From an uncultured Eubacteriales bacterium (GTDB lineage: Bacteria > Bacillota > Clostridia > Peptostreptococcales > Anaerovoracaceae), in NCBI GenBank assembly GCA_900542245.1, contig UQMQ01000008.1, positions 1 through 32,909 of the forward strand: a DNA stretch of 32,909 bases, in the 5' to 3' direction. Both the position numbers and the translations under genes were made by a program. The notes beneath the pieces were generated by a model. The model saw only the letters and a list, made by a program, of their open reading frames with translations, searched no databases and was not told the origin of the DNA. Positions 1 to 9,589 of the stretch are shown in pieces (position 1 is the first letter of the stretch; each line of letters begins with the position of its first letter).

Positions 1-18
1 CCCAACAACCCTTTTACT

Positions 19-52
19 AAAAAAGCGTAAGACATCGTTCTTGCGCTTTTTT
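19..52 (+). terminator. Rho-independent terminator upstream of the surface-protein gene
   Basis: Arms at 21-31 and 40-50 pair over 11 bp (one G-T wobble) around an 8-nt loop and run into a T-rich tail. It ends only 36 bp before the next start codon, and no promoter is visible in between. It probably ends a gene lying left of the window, but it could also act as an attenuator for the surface protein. Confidence 0.75.
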
Positions 53-88
53 CTTTGAGATAAAAAAAGAAAAACCATAGGAGGAATT

Positions 89-3000
89 ATGAAAACAAGA
101 AGAACTCTCAAAGAGAAGCTGCTGGCTGTGCTGCTTGCGCTTGCGATGCTGCTGCCTGCGGTGCCAAACCTCGGCATGGTGGATACCGCAGATGCGGCAT
201 CCGCCTACACGCTGCACGAAGCAAACGCCAGCGGCGGCGACGGCGATGCCTATCGCTTCAAATCCGGCAAGTTCATGCAGATCTATGTCGTGCGATACAA
301 TTCCAGTATCCGAAGAGAAGACGCATATCTCGAAAGAAACGGCAGTGCGACCGAGGCGCATGACCCGATCAAAATGTATACGGCAAGCGGCGAGGAAAAC
401 TATCTGCTCTACTGCCTCGAACACGGCGTGATCCACAAGGAAAATACGCTGTATAAGCGAGATTACACAAAATCCGCAGTCTACTATGCGTATAATAGCT
501 ATACAGGGCAAAAGAAACCTTACCCACTGGAAAACGTCTACAAGGTGCTGATGATGGCGCCGGTGAAGGAAAGTAATATGCAGGAGCTGTACGATATGGG
601 CTTTCAGCAGTACCATGACTACGATCCGGGTAAAACCTACACCATCACCGACTGGTATGTGGCATCGCAGATGCTCGTCTGGGAATGCCAGCAGCTGATG
701 CGAACTGAGAAGTTTGTGCGAGAGGCAAATGGCAACCGCTATGAAACCGGACACCGCACAGGGGTATATACCAGTAAGATTCCGGCAGAGCATTACTTAA
801 ATAACCTTGCAGGCACAAACGCCAAGGACATCTATAACTTCATGGCATCGACCATCAAAAAGCGTGAAAACTTTGATAGAAAGATTGCGGGAGGTCTTGC
901 AAAACCGACCAAAATTCCGCTCACAGAGGAGGAAAGCAAAAAGGATGTCATCACCAAGACCATCACCGCAGGCTCCTATCGAGGCGAATACAAGGTGGTG
1001 GATAGTAAGGGAAAAGAATTAAAAGGGGTTAAGATCGCCTACGATGAGGCAAACAAAAAATATACCATTACCATCACCGATAAATCGCTGCTTGGTCAAA
1101 AATTAGAGGTGAAGCACATTGACGCAGTTTCCGAACGTGCGGAAAAATATATCAAGCAGTATGGCAGTAAATATAACCGCTACGTCTGGGAACACGCAAC
1201 CAAAAGCGGACATACCCAGGGCTTCATTTCGGGACTCAATGACCCGACCTCCGGCTGGCTAATGATTACGCCAAAGGATGGTCCGGAGCCGCAGGCGGAA
1301 TTTTGCGTACCGCCGGAAGTCGAATACTTTCCGACCCTTTCCATGCCGATTGAAAAAGTCGATGCAAATGTCGGCTGGGATGGCAATAACCATACACCAA
1401 TGGGCGGCGCAGGACTGGATGCAACATATACCTTAGAAAGACAGATTGGCGGCGGCGCGTGGGAAACCATTGACGTAAGGACGCTGGATGATTTCGGCAC
1501 AGCATATACCTTTAGTGACCAGCCGTTCAAGACTGCGGCAGACCTTGCACCGTTTTTAACAGAATCCGATCCGATCACAGCCTGCGATCATCCGATTTAT
1601 GCAGGCGATCCACCTGCCATTGTCGGTTATCAGCATAACGGCTCCAAATGGGGAAAGCGTGTCTGGGATGTGACGGTGAATTACCGCATCACCGAAACCA
1701 GACCGGACGGACGATATATCGACCCGGACCAGTACGCAGGTGTCAGAACCTACACCTTTTCCTATCATGCAGAATCCGAGGATACCTGTACGTTCTATTG
1801 TCATGGGGACCCTTGGAACCCGATTCGTTACACCTTCCCGTATCAAACAACGACCGGAGCAGGCGGTGCATACCAGGAGGGAGAAACAGAAACACCAAAT
1901 GAAGATCTCTCCTATGATCAGGAAACCTTCGTCAACGACGAATTTAGAGGCGAGCTTCTGATCATCAAATCCAATGAACAGGAAAATCCGTTCAAGGATT
2001 CCGCACTCGGCGCGGATAAAAGTAATATCTCAAGAGCCTCCTACTGGACGATCAAACTGCTGGACGGCTTTGAGGGCGTAGAATATGTGCATCTTACAAG
2101 TGAGACCCCGGCGGTGTCACTGGAAGGCACCCATATCTTTACCGCATCACGCGGGGTGGGGGTCGCAAATAACACGCTAAACGGCGGGCTTGGTATGAAG
2201 GTCGGCACCAACGGACAGATTCTGCTGCGCGATCTTCCTTACGGCACCTATGAACTCACAGAAGTGAAAGCCGATGATCCGAAATTCGTACTGGAAAGAA
2301 CCACCGTGGTCGTGTCCGAGCATGATAACGGAGCCGCGAAACGAATCCCATACGGCACGCAAGGAAGCGTACCGGTAAACGGCGCGTATGCAGGCTACGC
2401 TGCAAATGGGACAAATGCCATCGGCGCAAACGCAAACGGAACCGGAGACTTCTTTAATAACCGCTATCAGCTGAATATCCGCGATAAGATCAAAGAAAAT
2501 GTGATCAAGATCGTGAAAGTAGACTCCGAAACCGGAAAACAGATTCCGCTGAAAGGCACGAAGATTTTCATCCGGTATAAAGGAAATCCGGATCTGACCG
2601 ATGAAGAAAACGAAAAAGCCTTTGGACCGGGCGGTACTGTCTCCAAGGATATCTTGAATCGATTCCTGCCAAACGCAGAGTCCATCAACTCTAAGAGTAC
2701 GAACTATACCTTTGAACTCGACGAAAACGGCGAAACCACCATCCCGTATGAACTCCCTTACGGAAAATATGAAGTCTATGAATGGCTGCTGCCGGATGGA
2801 TACTTTGTCGGAGAGTACGGCACAGACGGGCAAGGAAAGAACCATAACTTCGGGTATATCGAAGATGGCGTATTAAAATTCGGCGATACCGGAAAGTATG
2901 GCGATCACTATACCGGAGACGGACATAAGTATGAAGATGTGGTTGCCATCTATGACGCAGACGGAAATAAAGTGGTCTACAAGGATAAAGACCAGTATAG

Positions 3001-6000
3001 CTTTGCAGAGCTGGATCAAATGGTCACAAACCGCTATACCTTTACCGTCACCGAGCAGGATATGCACATAGACGGAAACTATTCGCAGCTGATTACCTCA
3101 AACGGTCATGCGGAAGACGCAGACCCTGCCTATGATAACAGTAACTTCCCATACAAGAAGTATTACCGTCTCATGGGCGTGTTAAATAACAGCGTCAAAG
3201 GAAAAATCGAAATCACCAAAGAGGGAGAGGCGCTGGTCGGCTTCCAAAAAGAAGAAAAAGACGGGCATACCATTCTCACTCCGGTGTTTGAAAAAGTCGC
3301 AAAACTGAAAAACGCAGTCTTTGGCATCTTTGCAGCCGTCGATGAAAACTTAAACGACGGCGGTGAAGGACCGGATATCTATGATGCGAAAACAGATGAA
3401 AAAATCACCATTCCAAAGAAGCTTTCCACGCATTTATCGAGTGCCGCCGAGACGGTCAAAGCCTTTGCCTGGAAGCTGCTGAGTCCAAAGGAATATCCGA
3501 ATAAGAAAAACTATGAAACCGGGTCCTATTCGCATGATTCCGGCGCAGAGCTTTGGTATATGCTCGAGCGTGAAGCCTCCGAGGGCAACGTGAAACGAAC
3601 CATCTATGTATCCCCGGAGCAAAAGGATACGACCTATACCTACGTCTATGAAATGCAGGATGAAGCATACCGCTATCGCTATGATGTGGAAGTCATCTTA
3701 AAAAACCAAGCGGGCGGAAGAAACGTCACAAAGGTAAATGTCATTAAGACCACAAGTCCGCTTGACGGAAGCGTACCGGAAATCCCGATGACCTATATGC
3801 ACGGTATGGTCGGTACGGAATCAGTGGATGATGCCAAGGGCGAAATCCAAAGCTATGAAAAAGATAAGATCGACGAGTTCGACTGGACCGTCGTATCCGA
3901 ACTGGATGTGTATAAGAAGCTGTACGTCTTTGAAGCAGACGGTGAAAACGATGTCTTTATTGACGGCGTGGATACCGACCTTGCCAAGTATGCGGCAAGT
4001 CGCTACCTTGTCAAAGATTATCTTTACTACAAGCTGACGGCAGACGATCTGAAAACCGAAGAACGCGATGTGACAAAAACGGTCATCGACCAGCCGGGCA
4101 TTGACGCAAACGGTGACGGAAGCTATGATGGTCCGGACGATACCCCGCCAACCTATAAAGACGAAACGGTCAAAGTCACAAAGACCAAGTTCGAGTGGGA
4201 TAACGAAGGCTGGGAGCTTTCCAGCACGCCGGCAGCAGGAGACCACGCAATCTTAAAACAAACGGAGGGTGGCGAAACAAAATACAAAACCGCTGTCACC
4301 GGCTACTATACCAAAGGCGAAAAGACAGACCTTGCGCAAGGTGCAGCCTATGCCTTCATCGAAACAGACGCTGCGGGAAAAGAACTCCCGCCGTATACGA
4401 TTCCGACCGAAGAAGGCTGGTCGCGGGTTCCTTTTACAGGCGATGCGAAAAACGATCCGCAGTATGTCATCATTTCCAAATTGGATGCAGAAAGCGGAAG
4501 CACCATTTACCGCGTCCTCTTAAACGATCTGGTCAGCTGGCAGGCGTGTACCGCAGATGGGAACTTTGAGCAGATGCGGGTGCAGGTCTATGAAGCAACC
4601 TACAAGCAGGAAAAGGACGATCCGGATGGCGTGACCATAGACTTTGACGGTCTGGTTGTCGATGCGAAAGCAGATCCGGAGGCAGGCGTTGCAACGACCG
4701 TCATCACCAAGCAGAATGTCGGTGTCGCGGAAACCGTTGATGTGGGAATCGGCTACGAACAGGAAAACGCACCGGGCGTCATTACGTTCCGCACCGTACC
4801 GATCAGCGCACCGGTATATTTTTCGTGGCAGGACGGCACAAAAGCCGATATGTACTATAAAGGCGGGGTTTGCTACGCGACGATTAAGATGCCAGCCTCC
4901 GCAGTCGATCATCTGTACGAGGATATCGTACCGACCTTAAACTTCATTCACTACGACTCCGAGGGAAACAAAGTGCCGCTGAAACTCGACTGGTACTCGA
5001 CGCTTTCCCCGACCAAGCCGCGTGTCGAGTTTACCAGTAGAGACGGACTTGCGGACGGCATTACGGTTGTCGCAAAACGCATCGAGTCCCTAGAGGCAGG
5101 CGGCGAGACGATGTATGCGATCGAGATCGTTACCAATCAAGGCGAAGATACCCCGTTAGAGCTGACCTTTGCGGACGGCTATACCATGGATATCTACTGT
5201 GCAGAAACTGCATCCGGCAGCGGCGTTGGCGTACTGGATCTGTCGAATGTCTATAAGACGACAAGATACACCCAGTCTCATCTGATTGAAACCATCACCA
5301 CAGATGCAAACGGAAAAGCGACCTCAAAGCTGCTGCTGCTTGGAAAATACATCATCAGAGAACTGGCAGCTGGCGACAAATACTTAAATGACAGCAAAGA
5401 GCAGCTCGTAGAGCTGAAATACAAGAATCAGTTCACGCCGCTGGTGTGGAATCTGAACACCTTTGAGAACCAATACTTTACGGCGCAGCTTGATCTGTCG
5501 AAAATCCTCGAAACGGGATTCCAGTCGAGCCAGTACAAACCGCCGCAGCCGGGACAGGTCGTAAAATTCGGACTGTATGCGGCAGAAGAGATCAAAGCAG
5601 CGCATAGCGGCATCCTGCAGGTTTTCACAAAGAAAATCAAAAAGGATACGCTGCTTGACGTATTCACCATCACCTACGAGGAAAATGGCAGCATTCTGGT
5701 AAATACCAAGCTGCCACAGGGACGTTACTACCTCAAGGAAATGAAAACCACAGAGGACCATATCCTAAGCGATCTGAAATATCACTTCGCGGTCAAGGAA
5801 GAAGCGGGGGACTACTCGGATGATACTGCCTTTGACTATGTAAACCATGACGGTATCTATGGACGCTTTGTCCTCGAAGAAAAGCATCATGTCAAAACCA
5901 TCATCATGGTAGAAGCAAGACTTCCGATGCCCGCGATCAGTATTGACGGACTTTCCTATCCGCTGGATGCTGACTTTACCGCTATCGATGAGAAGATCAA

Positions 6001-7693
6001 AATTACCGCAAATACCGACTATACCGAAATCACCGTAGATACGAAAAAAGGCGAAACGACCAATATCACCCTGCCAAACGGCAAGGTGCTGACAGTAAAA
6101 CCGTCTGAAAGCGGAAACGGCTTTGACTATACGGCAGATGGTGTGACAAAGACCTTTACCCCAAGAGGCACCTATACCGGATACCATGCAGCCTATGAGG
6201 AGCTTTGGACTCCGGTCGCAGGAGAAGACCTCAATACCTATACACCGGAGTTTACCTTAACAGGCGCGGGAAGTGACAAGGCAAATGTCGTGCTGAACGC
6301 AAAAATCACGCATGAACCGTCTGTGACCATTACCACTAGGGAAGAACTCATTGACCCTGCAAAGCCGGAGCTGGGCTTTACGACTGTCGATGTCAAGACC
6401 GGAAACCTTACGCCAAAGGGCAATCAGATCTTTCAGCACAGCGCCGTCATTTCTGTGACAAACGGCGTGGATAACGTGATCCAGCAGGCCTTTACGCGCA
6501 CAAGCGGCAAAAAGAGCGTAACCGAAACGCTTGACCCATCGGGTCTGATCACCCTAAACACCAAGGACAAGCTGACGCTTTCGCTCATCGGGACAGATGC
6601 AGTTGTAACCGTTTCGATGGATAAGTACGGCGTGGTCAGCGCGAAAATCGAAAACGTGCTGCCGGGACTCTTCCTCGAAGATGCGCACCCGCAGATTACC
6701 TCGACAGGGGCGTTCGATACCGCAAAGACTTTCCGCTTCGCAAAGAATGTCACCCTCGGAAGACAGGACACCTCTGCGGATAAGCTGATGATCAAGTTCA
6801 ACTCCGATAACAAGGATGGCTTTGCGATTGAGAACGAGCATAAGCCGGAGGTGGAATTTGTAAAGGTGGATAAGGATGATACAAACAAAAAGCTTTCCGG
6901 TGCAGTCTTTGAAATCTGGTCTGCAAAAGAGTCCGGAGAATGGACGGTAGAGCCGGATGTCAAACTCGGCACCTATACGACCGATGCAAACGGACATTTC
7001 ATCGCAAATCTGGATTACGGCATCTACTTCTGGCGCGAAGTGCAGGCTCCGGCAGGCTATGCGCCGGAGGACTACGACTATCACAGCTTCCGCATCATCA
7101 AGGGCATCCCGAAATATCAGTTCGTGATCGCAAACAAACCGGGTACGCCGCCGCCATATGAACCGGGCGGTCCGACCTATCAGATCGAACTCAAGAAGGT
7201 GGATAAGGAAACAAGAGAATCCCTTGCCGGAGCAGAGTTTGAGCTTTGGTCTGCAAAACTTGCAGACGACGGTATCACACTCGTGCCGGATGCAAAGCTG
7301 GTGACGAAGAACCTCGTTACAGGACAGTACGGCATCGCAAGAGTCACTATCTCTCATAAAGGAAAATTCTTCTACCGCGAGGTCAAAGCCCCGACAGGCT
7401 ACGAAGCGGATACAGACTTCCATCTGATTGACACAAGCACAACCGTAGACCTCATTACGCGGGTCGAAGTGGAAAATGAGAAGACAACCGAGCCGGAGGA
7501 GCCGGAACGCCCGAAGAAACCATATCGTCCAACGAAGCCGCAGGAACCGAATCGTCCGAAGAAACCTTATGAGGTGCCGAAGACCGGAGATTCTTTGCCG
7601 CTGCGCAGGATGCTTGTGTTGCTCTTGGCGTCCGGACTTGGACTGCTTGCCGCGACAAGGAGGTCAAACAACAAGGAAGAGAAAAAATCTTAG
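89..7693 (+). CDS. Giant cell-wall-anchored surface protein with thioester and SpaA/Cna-B-type domains
   Basis: A 2534-residue secreted adhesin or pilin-like protein. The start has an AGGAGG box at 79-84. Residues 1-37 form a signal peptide (KTRR, hydrophobic core, ADAA cleavage region). Residues about 40-260 look like a thioester (TQXA-type) domain: Cys109 in YCLEHG and Gln194 in ASQMLVW are the likely crosslinking pair that can bind host or surface amines. The long stalk holds SpaA/Cna-B-like modules; clear ones start near residue 805 (KIVKVDSETGK), 2255 (VEFVKVDKDD) and 2364 (IELKKVDKETRE), each with the KVD...GAxFE start and an E-containing end (FWREVQAPAGY, FYREVKAPTGY) typical of intramolecular isopeptide bonds. 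A Pro/Lys-rich wall-spanning segment, the sorting motif VPKTG (2496-2500), a hydrophobic helix and a basic tail end the protein. No sortase lies in the window. Similar giant proteins often travel on conjugative elements, but nothing here proves that. Ligand unknown. Confidence 0.93.
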   Translation: MKTRRTLKEKLLAVLLALAMLLPAVPNLGMVDTADAASAYTLHEANASGGDGDAYRFKSGKFMQIYVVRYNSSIRREDAYLERNGSATEAHDPIKMYTASGEENYLLYCLEHGVIHKENTLYKRDYTKSAVYYAYNSYTGQKKPYPLENVYKVLMMAPVKESNMQELYDMGFQQYHDYDPGKTYTITDWYVASQMLVWECQQLMRTEKFVREANGNRYETGHRTGVYTSKIPAEHYLNNLAGTNAKDIYNFMASTIKKRENFDRKIAGGLAKPTKIPLTEEESKKDVITKTITAGSYRGEYKVVDSKGKELKGVKIAYDEANKKYTITITDKSLLGQKLEVKHIDAVSERAEKYIKQYGSKYNRYVWEHATKSGHTQGFISGLNDPTSGWLMITPKDGPEPQAEFCVPPEVEYFPTLSMPIEKVDANVGWDGNNHTPMGGAGLDATYTLERQIGGGAWETIDVRTLDDFGTAYTFSDQPFKTAADLAPFLTESDPITACDHPIYAGDPPAIVGYQHNGSKWGKRVWDVTVNYRITETRPDGRYIDPDQYAGVRTYTFSYHAESEDTCTFYCHGDPWNPIRYTFPYQTTTGAGGAYQEGETETPNEDLSYDQETFVNDEFRGELLIIKSNEQENPFKDSALGADKSNISRASYWTIKLLDGFEGVEYVHLTSETPAVSLEGTHIFTASRGVGVANNTLNGGLGMKVGTNGQILLRDLPYGTYELTEVKADDPKFVLERTTVVVSEHDNGAAKRIPYGTQGSVPVNGAYAGYAANGTNAIGANANGTGDFFNNRYQLNIRDKIKENVIKIVKVDSETGKQIPLKGTKIFIRYKGNPDLTDEENEKAFGPGGTVSKDILNRFLPNAESINSKSTNYTFELDENGETTIPYELPYGKYEVYEWLLPDGYFVGEYGTDGQGKNHNFGYIEDGVLKFGDTGKYGDHYTGDGHKYEDVVAIYDADGNKVVYKDKDQYSFAELDQMVTNRYTFTVTEQDMHIDGNYSQLITSNGHAEDADPAYDNSNFPYKKYYRLMGVLNNSVKGKIEITKEGEALVGFQKEEKDGHTILTPVFEKVAKLKNAVFGIFAAVDENLNDGGEGPDIYDAKTDEKITIPKKLSTHLSSAAETVKAFAWKLLSPKEYPNKKNYETGSYSHDSGAELWYMLEREASEGNVKRTIYVSPEQKDTTYTYVYEMQDEAYRYRYDVEVILKNQAGGRNVTKVNVIKTTSPLDGSVPEIPMTYMHGMVGTESVDDAKGEIQSYEKDKIDEFDWTVVSELDVYKKLYVFEADGENDVFIDGVDTDLAKYAASRYLVKDYLYYKLTADDLKTEERDVTKTVIDQPGIDANGDGSYDGPDDTPPTYKDETVKVTKTKFEWDNEGWELSSTPAAGDHAILKQTEGGETKYKTAVTGYYTKGEKTDLAQGAAYAFIETDAAGKELPPYTIPTEEGWSRVPFTGDAKNDPQYVIISKLDAESGSTIYRVLLNDLVSWQACTADGNFEQMRVQVYEATYKQEKDDPDGVTIDFDGLVVDAKADPEAGVATTVITKQNVGVAETVDVGIGYEQENAPGVITFRTVPISAPVYFSWQDGTKADMYYKGGVCYATIKMPASAVDHLYEDIVPTLNFIHYDSEGNKVPLKLDWYSTLSPTKPRVEFTSRDGLADGITVVAKRIESLEAGGETMYAIEIVTNQGEDTPLELTFADGYTMDIYCAETASGSGVGVLDLSNVYKTTRYTQSHLIETITTDANGKATSKLLLLGKYIIRELAAGDKYLNDSKEQLVELKYKNQFTPLVWNLNTFENQYFTAQLDLSKILETGFQSSQYKPPQPGQVVKFGLYAAEEIKAAHSGILQVFTKKIKKDTLLDVFTITYEENGSILVNTKLPQGRYYLKEMKTTEDHILSDLKYHFAVKEEAGDYSDDTAFDYVNHDGIYGRFVLEEKHHVKTIIMVEARLPMPAISIDGLSYPLDADFTAIDEKIKITANTDYTEITVDTKKGETTNITLPNGKVLTVKPSESGNGFDYTADGVTKTFTPRGTYTGYHAAYEELWTPVAGEDLNTYTPEFTLTGAGSDKANVVLNAKITHEPSVTITTREELIDPAKPELGFTTVDVKTGNLTPKGNQIFQHSAVISVTNGVDNVIQQAFTRTSGKKSVTETLDPSGLITLNTKDKLTLSLIGTDAVVTVSMDKYGVVSAKIENVLPGLFLEDAHPQITSTGAFDTAKTFRFAKNVTLGRQDTSADKLMIKFNSDNKDGFAIENEHKPEVEFVKVDKDDTNKKLSGAVFEIWSAKESGEWTVEPDVKLGTYTTDANGHFIANLDYGIYFWREVQAPAGYAPEDYDYHSFRIIKGIPKYQFVIANKPGTPPPYEPGGPTYQIELKKVDKETRESLAGAEFELWSAKLADDGITLVPDAKLVTKNLVTGQYGIARVTISHKGKFFYREVKAPTGYEADTDFHLIDTSTTVDLITRVEVENEKTTEPEEPERPKKPYRPTKPQEPNRPKKPYEVPKTGDSLPLRRMLVLLLASGLGLLAATRRSNNKEEKKS

Positions 7694-7742
7694 CTGTGCT
7701 GGTGATTCTGCGATGGCACAAGAAAAAAATAGAAATTTGCTG

Positions 7743-7771
7743 TTTACTTTTTTGAGGTCGTGTGATACAAT
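7743..7771 (+). promoter_or_regulatory. Predicted sigma-A promoter of coaW
   Basis: TTTACT at 7743-7748 and TACAAT at 7766-7771 are separated by 17 bp. The expected start lies about 37 nt before the coaW ATG. Confidence 0.6.
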
Positions 7772-7814
7772 TAACAAAGTTTACTACTTATCAGAGAAAA
7801 GAGGACAACAAGAG

Positions 7815-8660
7815 ATGGGAATCGTAGTAGGAATCGATATCGGCGGCAGCACGACAAAAATTGCAGGCTTTCAGGGAAAAGATATGCTGATACCGGTTCA
7901 GATCTCGGCGAACAATGCCATTGCTTCATTGTTTGGCGCGTTCGGTAAATTTTTGTATGATAATAAACTGGCGCTGGAGGATATCCAGCAGGTCAATCTG
8001 ACCGGTGTCGGCTGCAGCGCGGTCGATCAAGCCATTTACGGACTGCCGACCTACCGGGTTGATGAGTTTACAGCCAATGGCGTCGGCGGCGGTTATTTCG
8101 CGCAGGGTAAGAAGGAGTTTATGGTCGTCAGTATGGGAACCGGCACTTCCTTTGTCGGGGTCAAGGACGGCATTCCGACGCACTTGGGCGGCATCGGCAT
8201 CGGCGGCGGCACGATCATCGGGCTTTCCAAGCTGATGCTGAATACATCGGACATCGACAAGATTCAGGAGCTTGCGTTGGGCGGACAGGTCGGACACATC
8301 GATCTGCGCGTCGGCGATATCTCCGAGAAACCACTGCCGGGGCTGAATCTGGAGGTCACAGCTTCCAATTTCGGCAAGGCATCCTCCAGAGCGACCTGTG
8401 AGGATAAGGCAGCCGGAATCGTGCACATGGTCATTGAGTCGATCTGTCAGACCGCGGCATTGATCTCGCAGGGCACGAATATGAAGGATTTCATTCTCAT
8501 CGGTGCGCTGACGAATTTCCCGGAGTGTGAAGCAGTCTGCGGCATGATTAAGACACTTTTCCCGGATTTGAATTTCTATGTACCAAAGGACGGAGAATAC
8601 GGAACCGCAATCGGCACTGCGCTGGCAGCCAAATGCTGTCTGAAGCACATCGCAGGATAG
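7815..8660 (+). CDS. coaW: Type II pantothenate kinase
   Basis: A 281-residue cytoplasmic kinase that phosphorylates pantothenate, the first step of coenzyme A synthesis. It has the ASKHA-fold phosphate loop GIDIGGSTTK at residues 5-14, a second nucleotide-binding segment VSMGTGTSF, the glycine-rich GIGIGGGT and the family segment ASNFGKASS followed by EDKAAGIVHMVIE. The open frame runs further upstream into the surface-protein gene, but homology starts at the MGIVVGIDIGG methionine, which has a GAGGA box nine bases before it and its own promoter. Type II enzymes are typical of staphylococci, bacilli and some Clostridia and are usually insensitive to CoA feedback. The gene stands alone, with a promoter in front and a strong terminator behind. 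Length fits the bacterial type II family. Confidence 0.93.
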   Translation: MGIVVGIDIGGSTTKIAGFQGKDMLIPVQISANNAIASLFGAFGKFLYDNKLALEDIQQVNLTGVGCSAVDQAIYGLPTYRVDEFTANGVGGGYFAQGKKEFMVVSMGTGTSFVGVKDGIPTHLGGIGIGGGTIIGLSKLMLNTSDIDKIQELALGGQVGHIDLRVGDISEKPLPGLNLEVTASNFGKASSRATCEDKAAGIVHMVIESICQTAALISQGTNMKDFILIGALTNFPECEAVCGMIKTLFPDLNFYVPKDGEYGTAIGTALAAKCCLKHIAG

Positions 8661-8689
8661 AGCAGAGAAGAAGAAAATTCTCGAATTTT

Positions 8690-8735
8690 TACGCCAAAAC
8701 CCAGATGAAATATACGGGTTTTGGCGTATTTTTTA
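8690..8735 (+). terminator. Rho-independent terminator of coaW
   Basis: A perfect 13-bp stem (8690-8702 with 8716-8728) encloses a 13-nt loop and is followed by a T-rich tail. It separates coaW from the purC promoter. Confidence 0.92.
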
Positions 8736-8786
8736 TTGAATGAACAAAGAAAAATATAAAATACATGGAAAAAACACAAACTTAAA

Positions 8787-8815
8787 TTGACAAACGCGAC
8801 GGATGGTGCTATAAC
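8787..8815 (+). promoter_or_regulatory. Predicted sigma-A promoter of purC-purF
   Basis: A perfect TTGACA (8787-8792), 17-bp spacer and TATAAC (8810-8815). The transcript leader would be only about 35 nt, too short for a purine riboswitch, and no PurR-box pair is evident. Confidence 0.8.
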
Positions 8816-8855
8816 CAAAATATCTTTGCAGAAGGTTTTTAGGGAGGCAGGACAA

Positions 8856-9575
8856 ATGGAACAGATTGAAAAGACAACACAACTTTACGAAGGCAAAGCG
8901 AAAAAAGTATACAGCACCAACGATCCGAATTATGTAATCGTATCCTACAAGGATGACGCGACCGCACTGGACGGATTGAAAAAAGGCACGATCATCGGCA
9001 AGGGCGTCATCAACAACAAAATGTCAAATCATCTTTGCCGTATCCTGGAGGAAAAAGGGATTCCGACACATTTCGTTGAAGAACGCAACGATCGCGAAAC
9101 ACTGGTCAAGAAGGTTTCCATCGTACCGCTGGAGGTCATTATCCGCAATATTTCCGCGGGTTCCTTCGCGAAACGCTACGGTGTGGAGGAAGGCATCGTC
9201 TTTGACGCACCGACGATCGAATTTTCCTATAAAAACGATGAACTGCATGATCCGCTGCTGAACGCTTATCATGCGCGTGCGCTGGGTCTGGCAACGGAAG
9301 AAGAGATTGAGACCATCAAACGTTATGCATTCCGCGTCAACGAGATCCTCAAGGCATACTTCTTGGAACGCAAGGTCAAACTGGTGGATTTTAAGATGGA
9401 ATACGGCAGACTGGCGGACGGCACGATTGTGCTGGCAGACGAGATTTCACCGGACACCTGCAGATTCTGGGACAGCGAGACCAACGAAAAGCTGGATAAG
9501 GACCGTTTCCGCCGCGATATGGGCGGCGTCGAGGACGCATATCACGAAATGATGCACCGCGTGTTCGGCGCGTAG
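8856..9575 (+). CDS. purC: Phosphoribosylaminoimidazole-succinocarboxamide synthase (SAICAR synthetase)
   Basis: A 239-residue enzyme that joins CAIR and aspartate using ATP in de novo purine synthesis. Visible family signatures are LYEGKAKKVY near the N-terminus (nucleotide loop), KKVSIVPLEVIIRNISAGSFAKRYG in the middle and DEISPDTCRFWD near residue 195. The start was set at the methionine preceded by AGGGAGG at 8841-8847; the frame extends further upstream but only across the promoter. It is the first gene of an operon with purF, 14 bp downstream, which makes the first committed metabolite of the same pathway. Other pur genes must lie elsewhere. Length is normal for the short bacterial form. 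Confidence 0.96.
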   Translation: MEQIEKTTQLYEGKAKKVYSTNDPNYVIVSYKDDATALDGLKKGTIIGKGVINNKMSNHLCRILEEKGIPTHFVEERNDRETLVKKVSIVPLEVIIRNISAGSFAKRYGVEEGIVFDAPTIEFSYKNDELHDPLLNAYHARALGLATEEEIETIKRYAFRVNEILKAYFLERKVKLVDFKMEYGRLADGTIVLADEISPDTCRFWDSETNEKLDKDRFRRDMGGVEDAYHEMMHRVFGA

Positions 9576-9589
9576 CGCAGGAGGATGAT

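Noticed and set aside
17..793. A 258-codon open frame on the minus strand, overlapping the start of the surface-protein gene
   Set aside because: It lies entirely opposite the terminator and signal peptide/thioester domain of a clear gene, has no ribosome binding site and a composition typical of antisense frames.
6554..7423. A 289-codon minus-strand open frame inside the surface-protein gene
   Set aside because: It is opposite clear SpaA domains, with no start signal or recognisable motif.
8674..8689. AAAATTC-TC-GAATTTT palindrome after coaW as a CodY box
   Set aside because: It differs from the AATTTTCWGAAAATT consensus and lies between a stop codon and a terminator.
8816..8855. Purine riboswitch or PurR boxes before purC
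   Set aside because: The predicted leader is about 35 nt and lacks riboswitch core sequences; no paired PurR boxes were seen.
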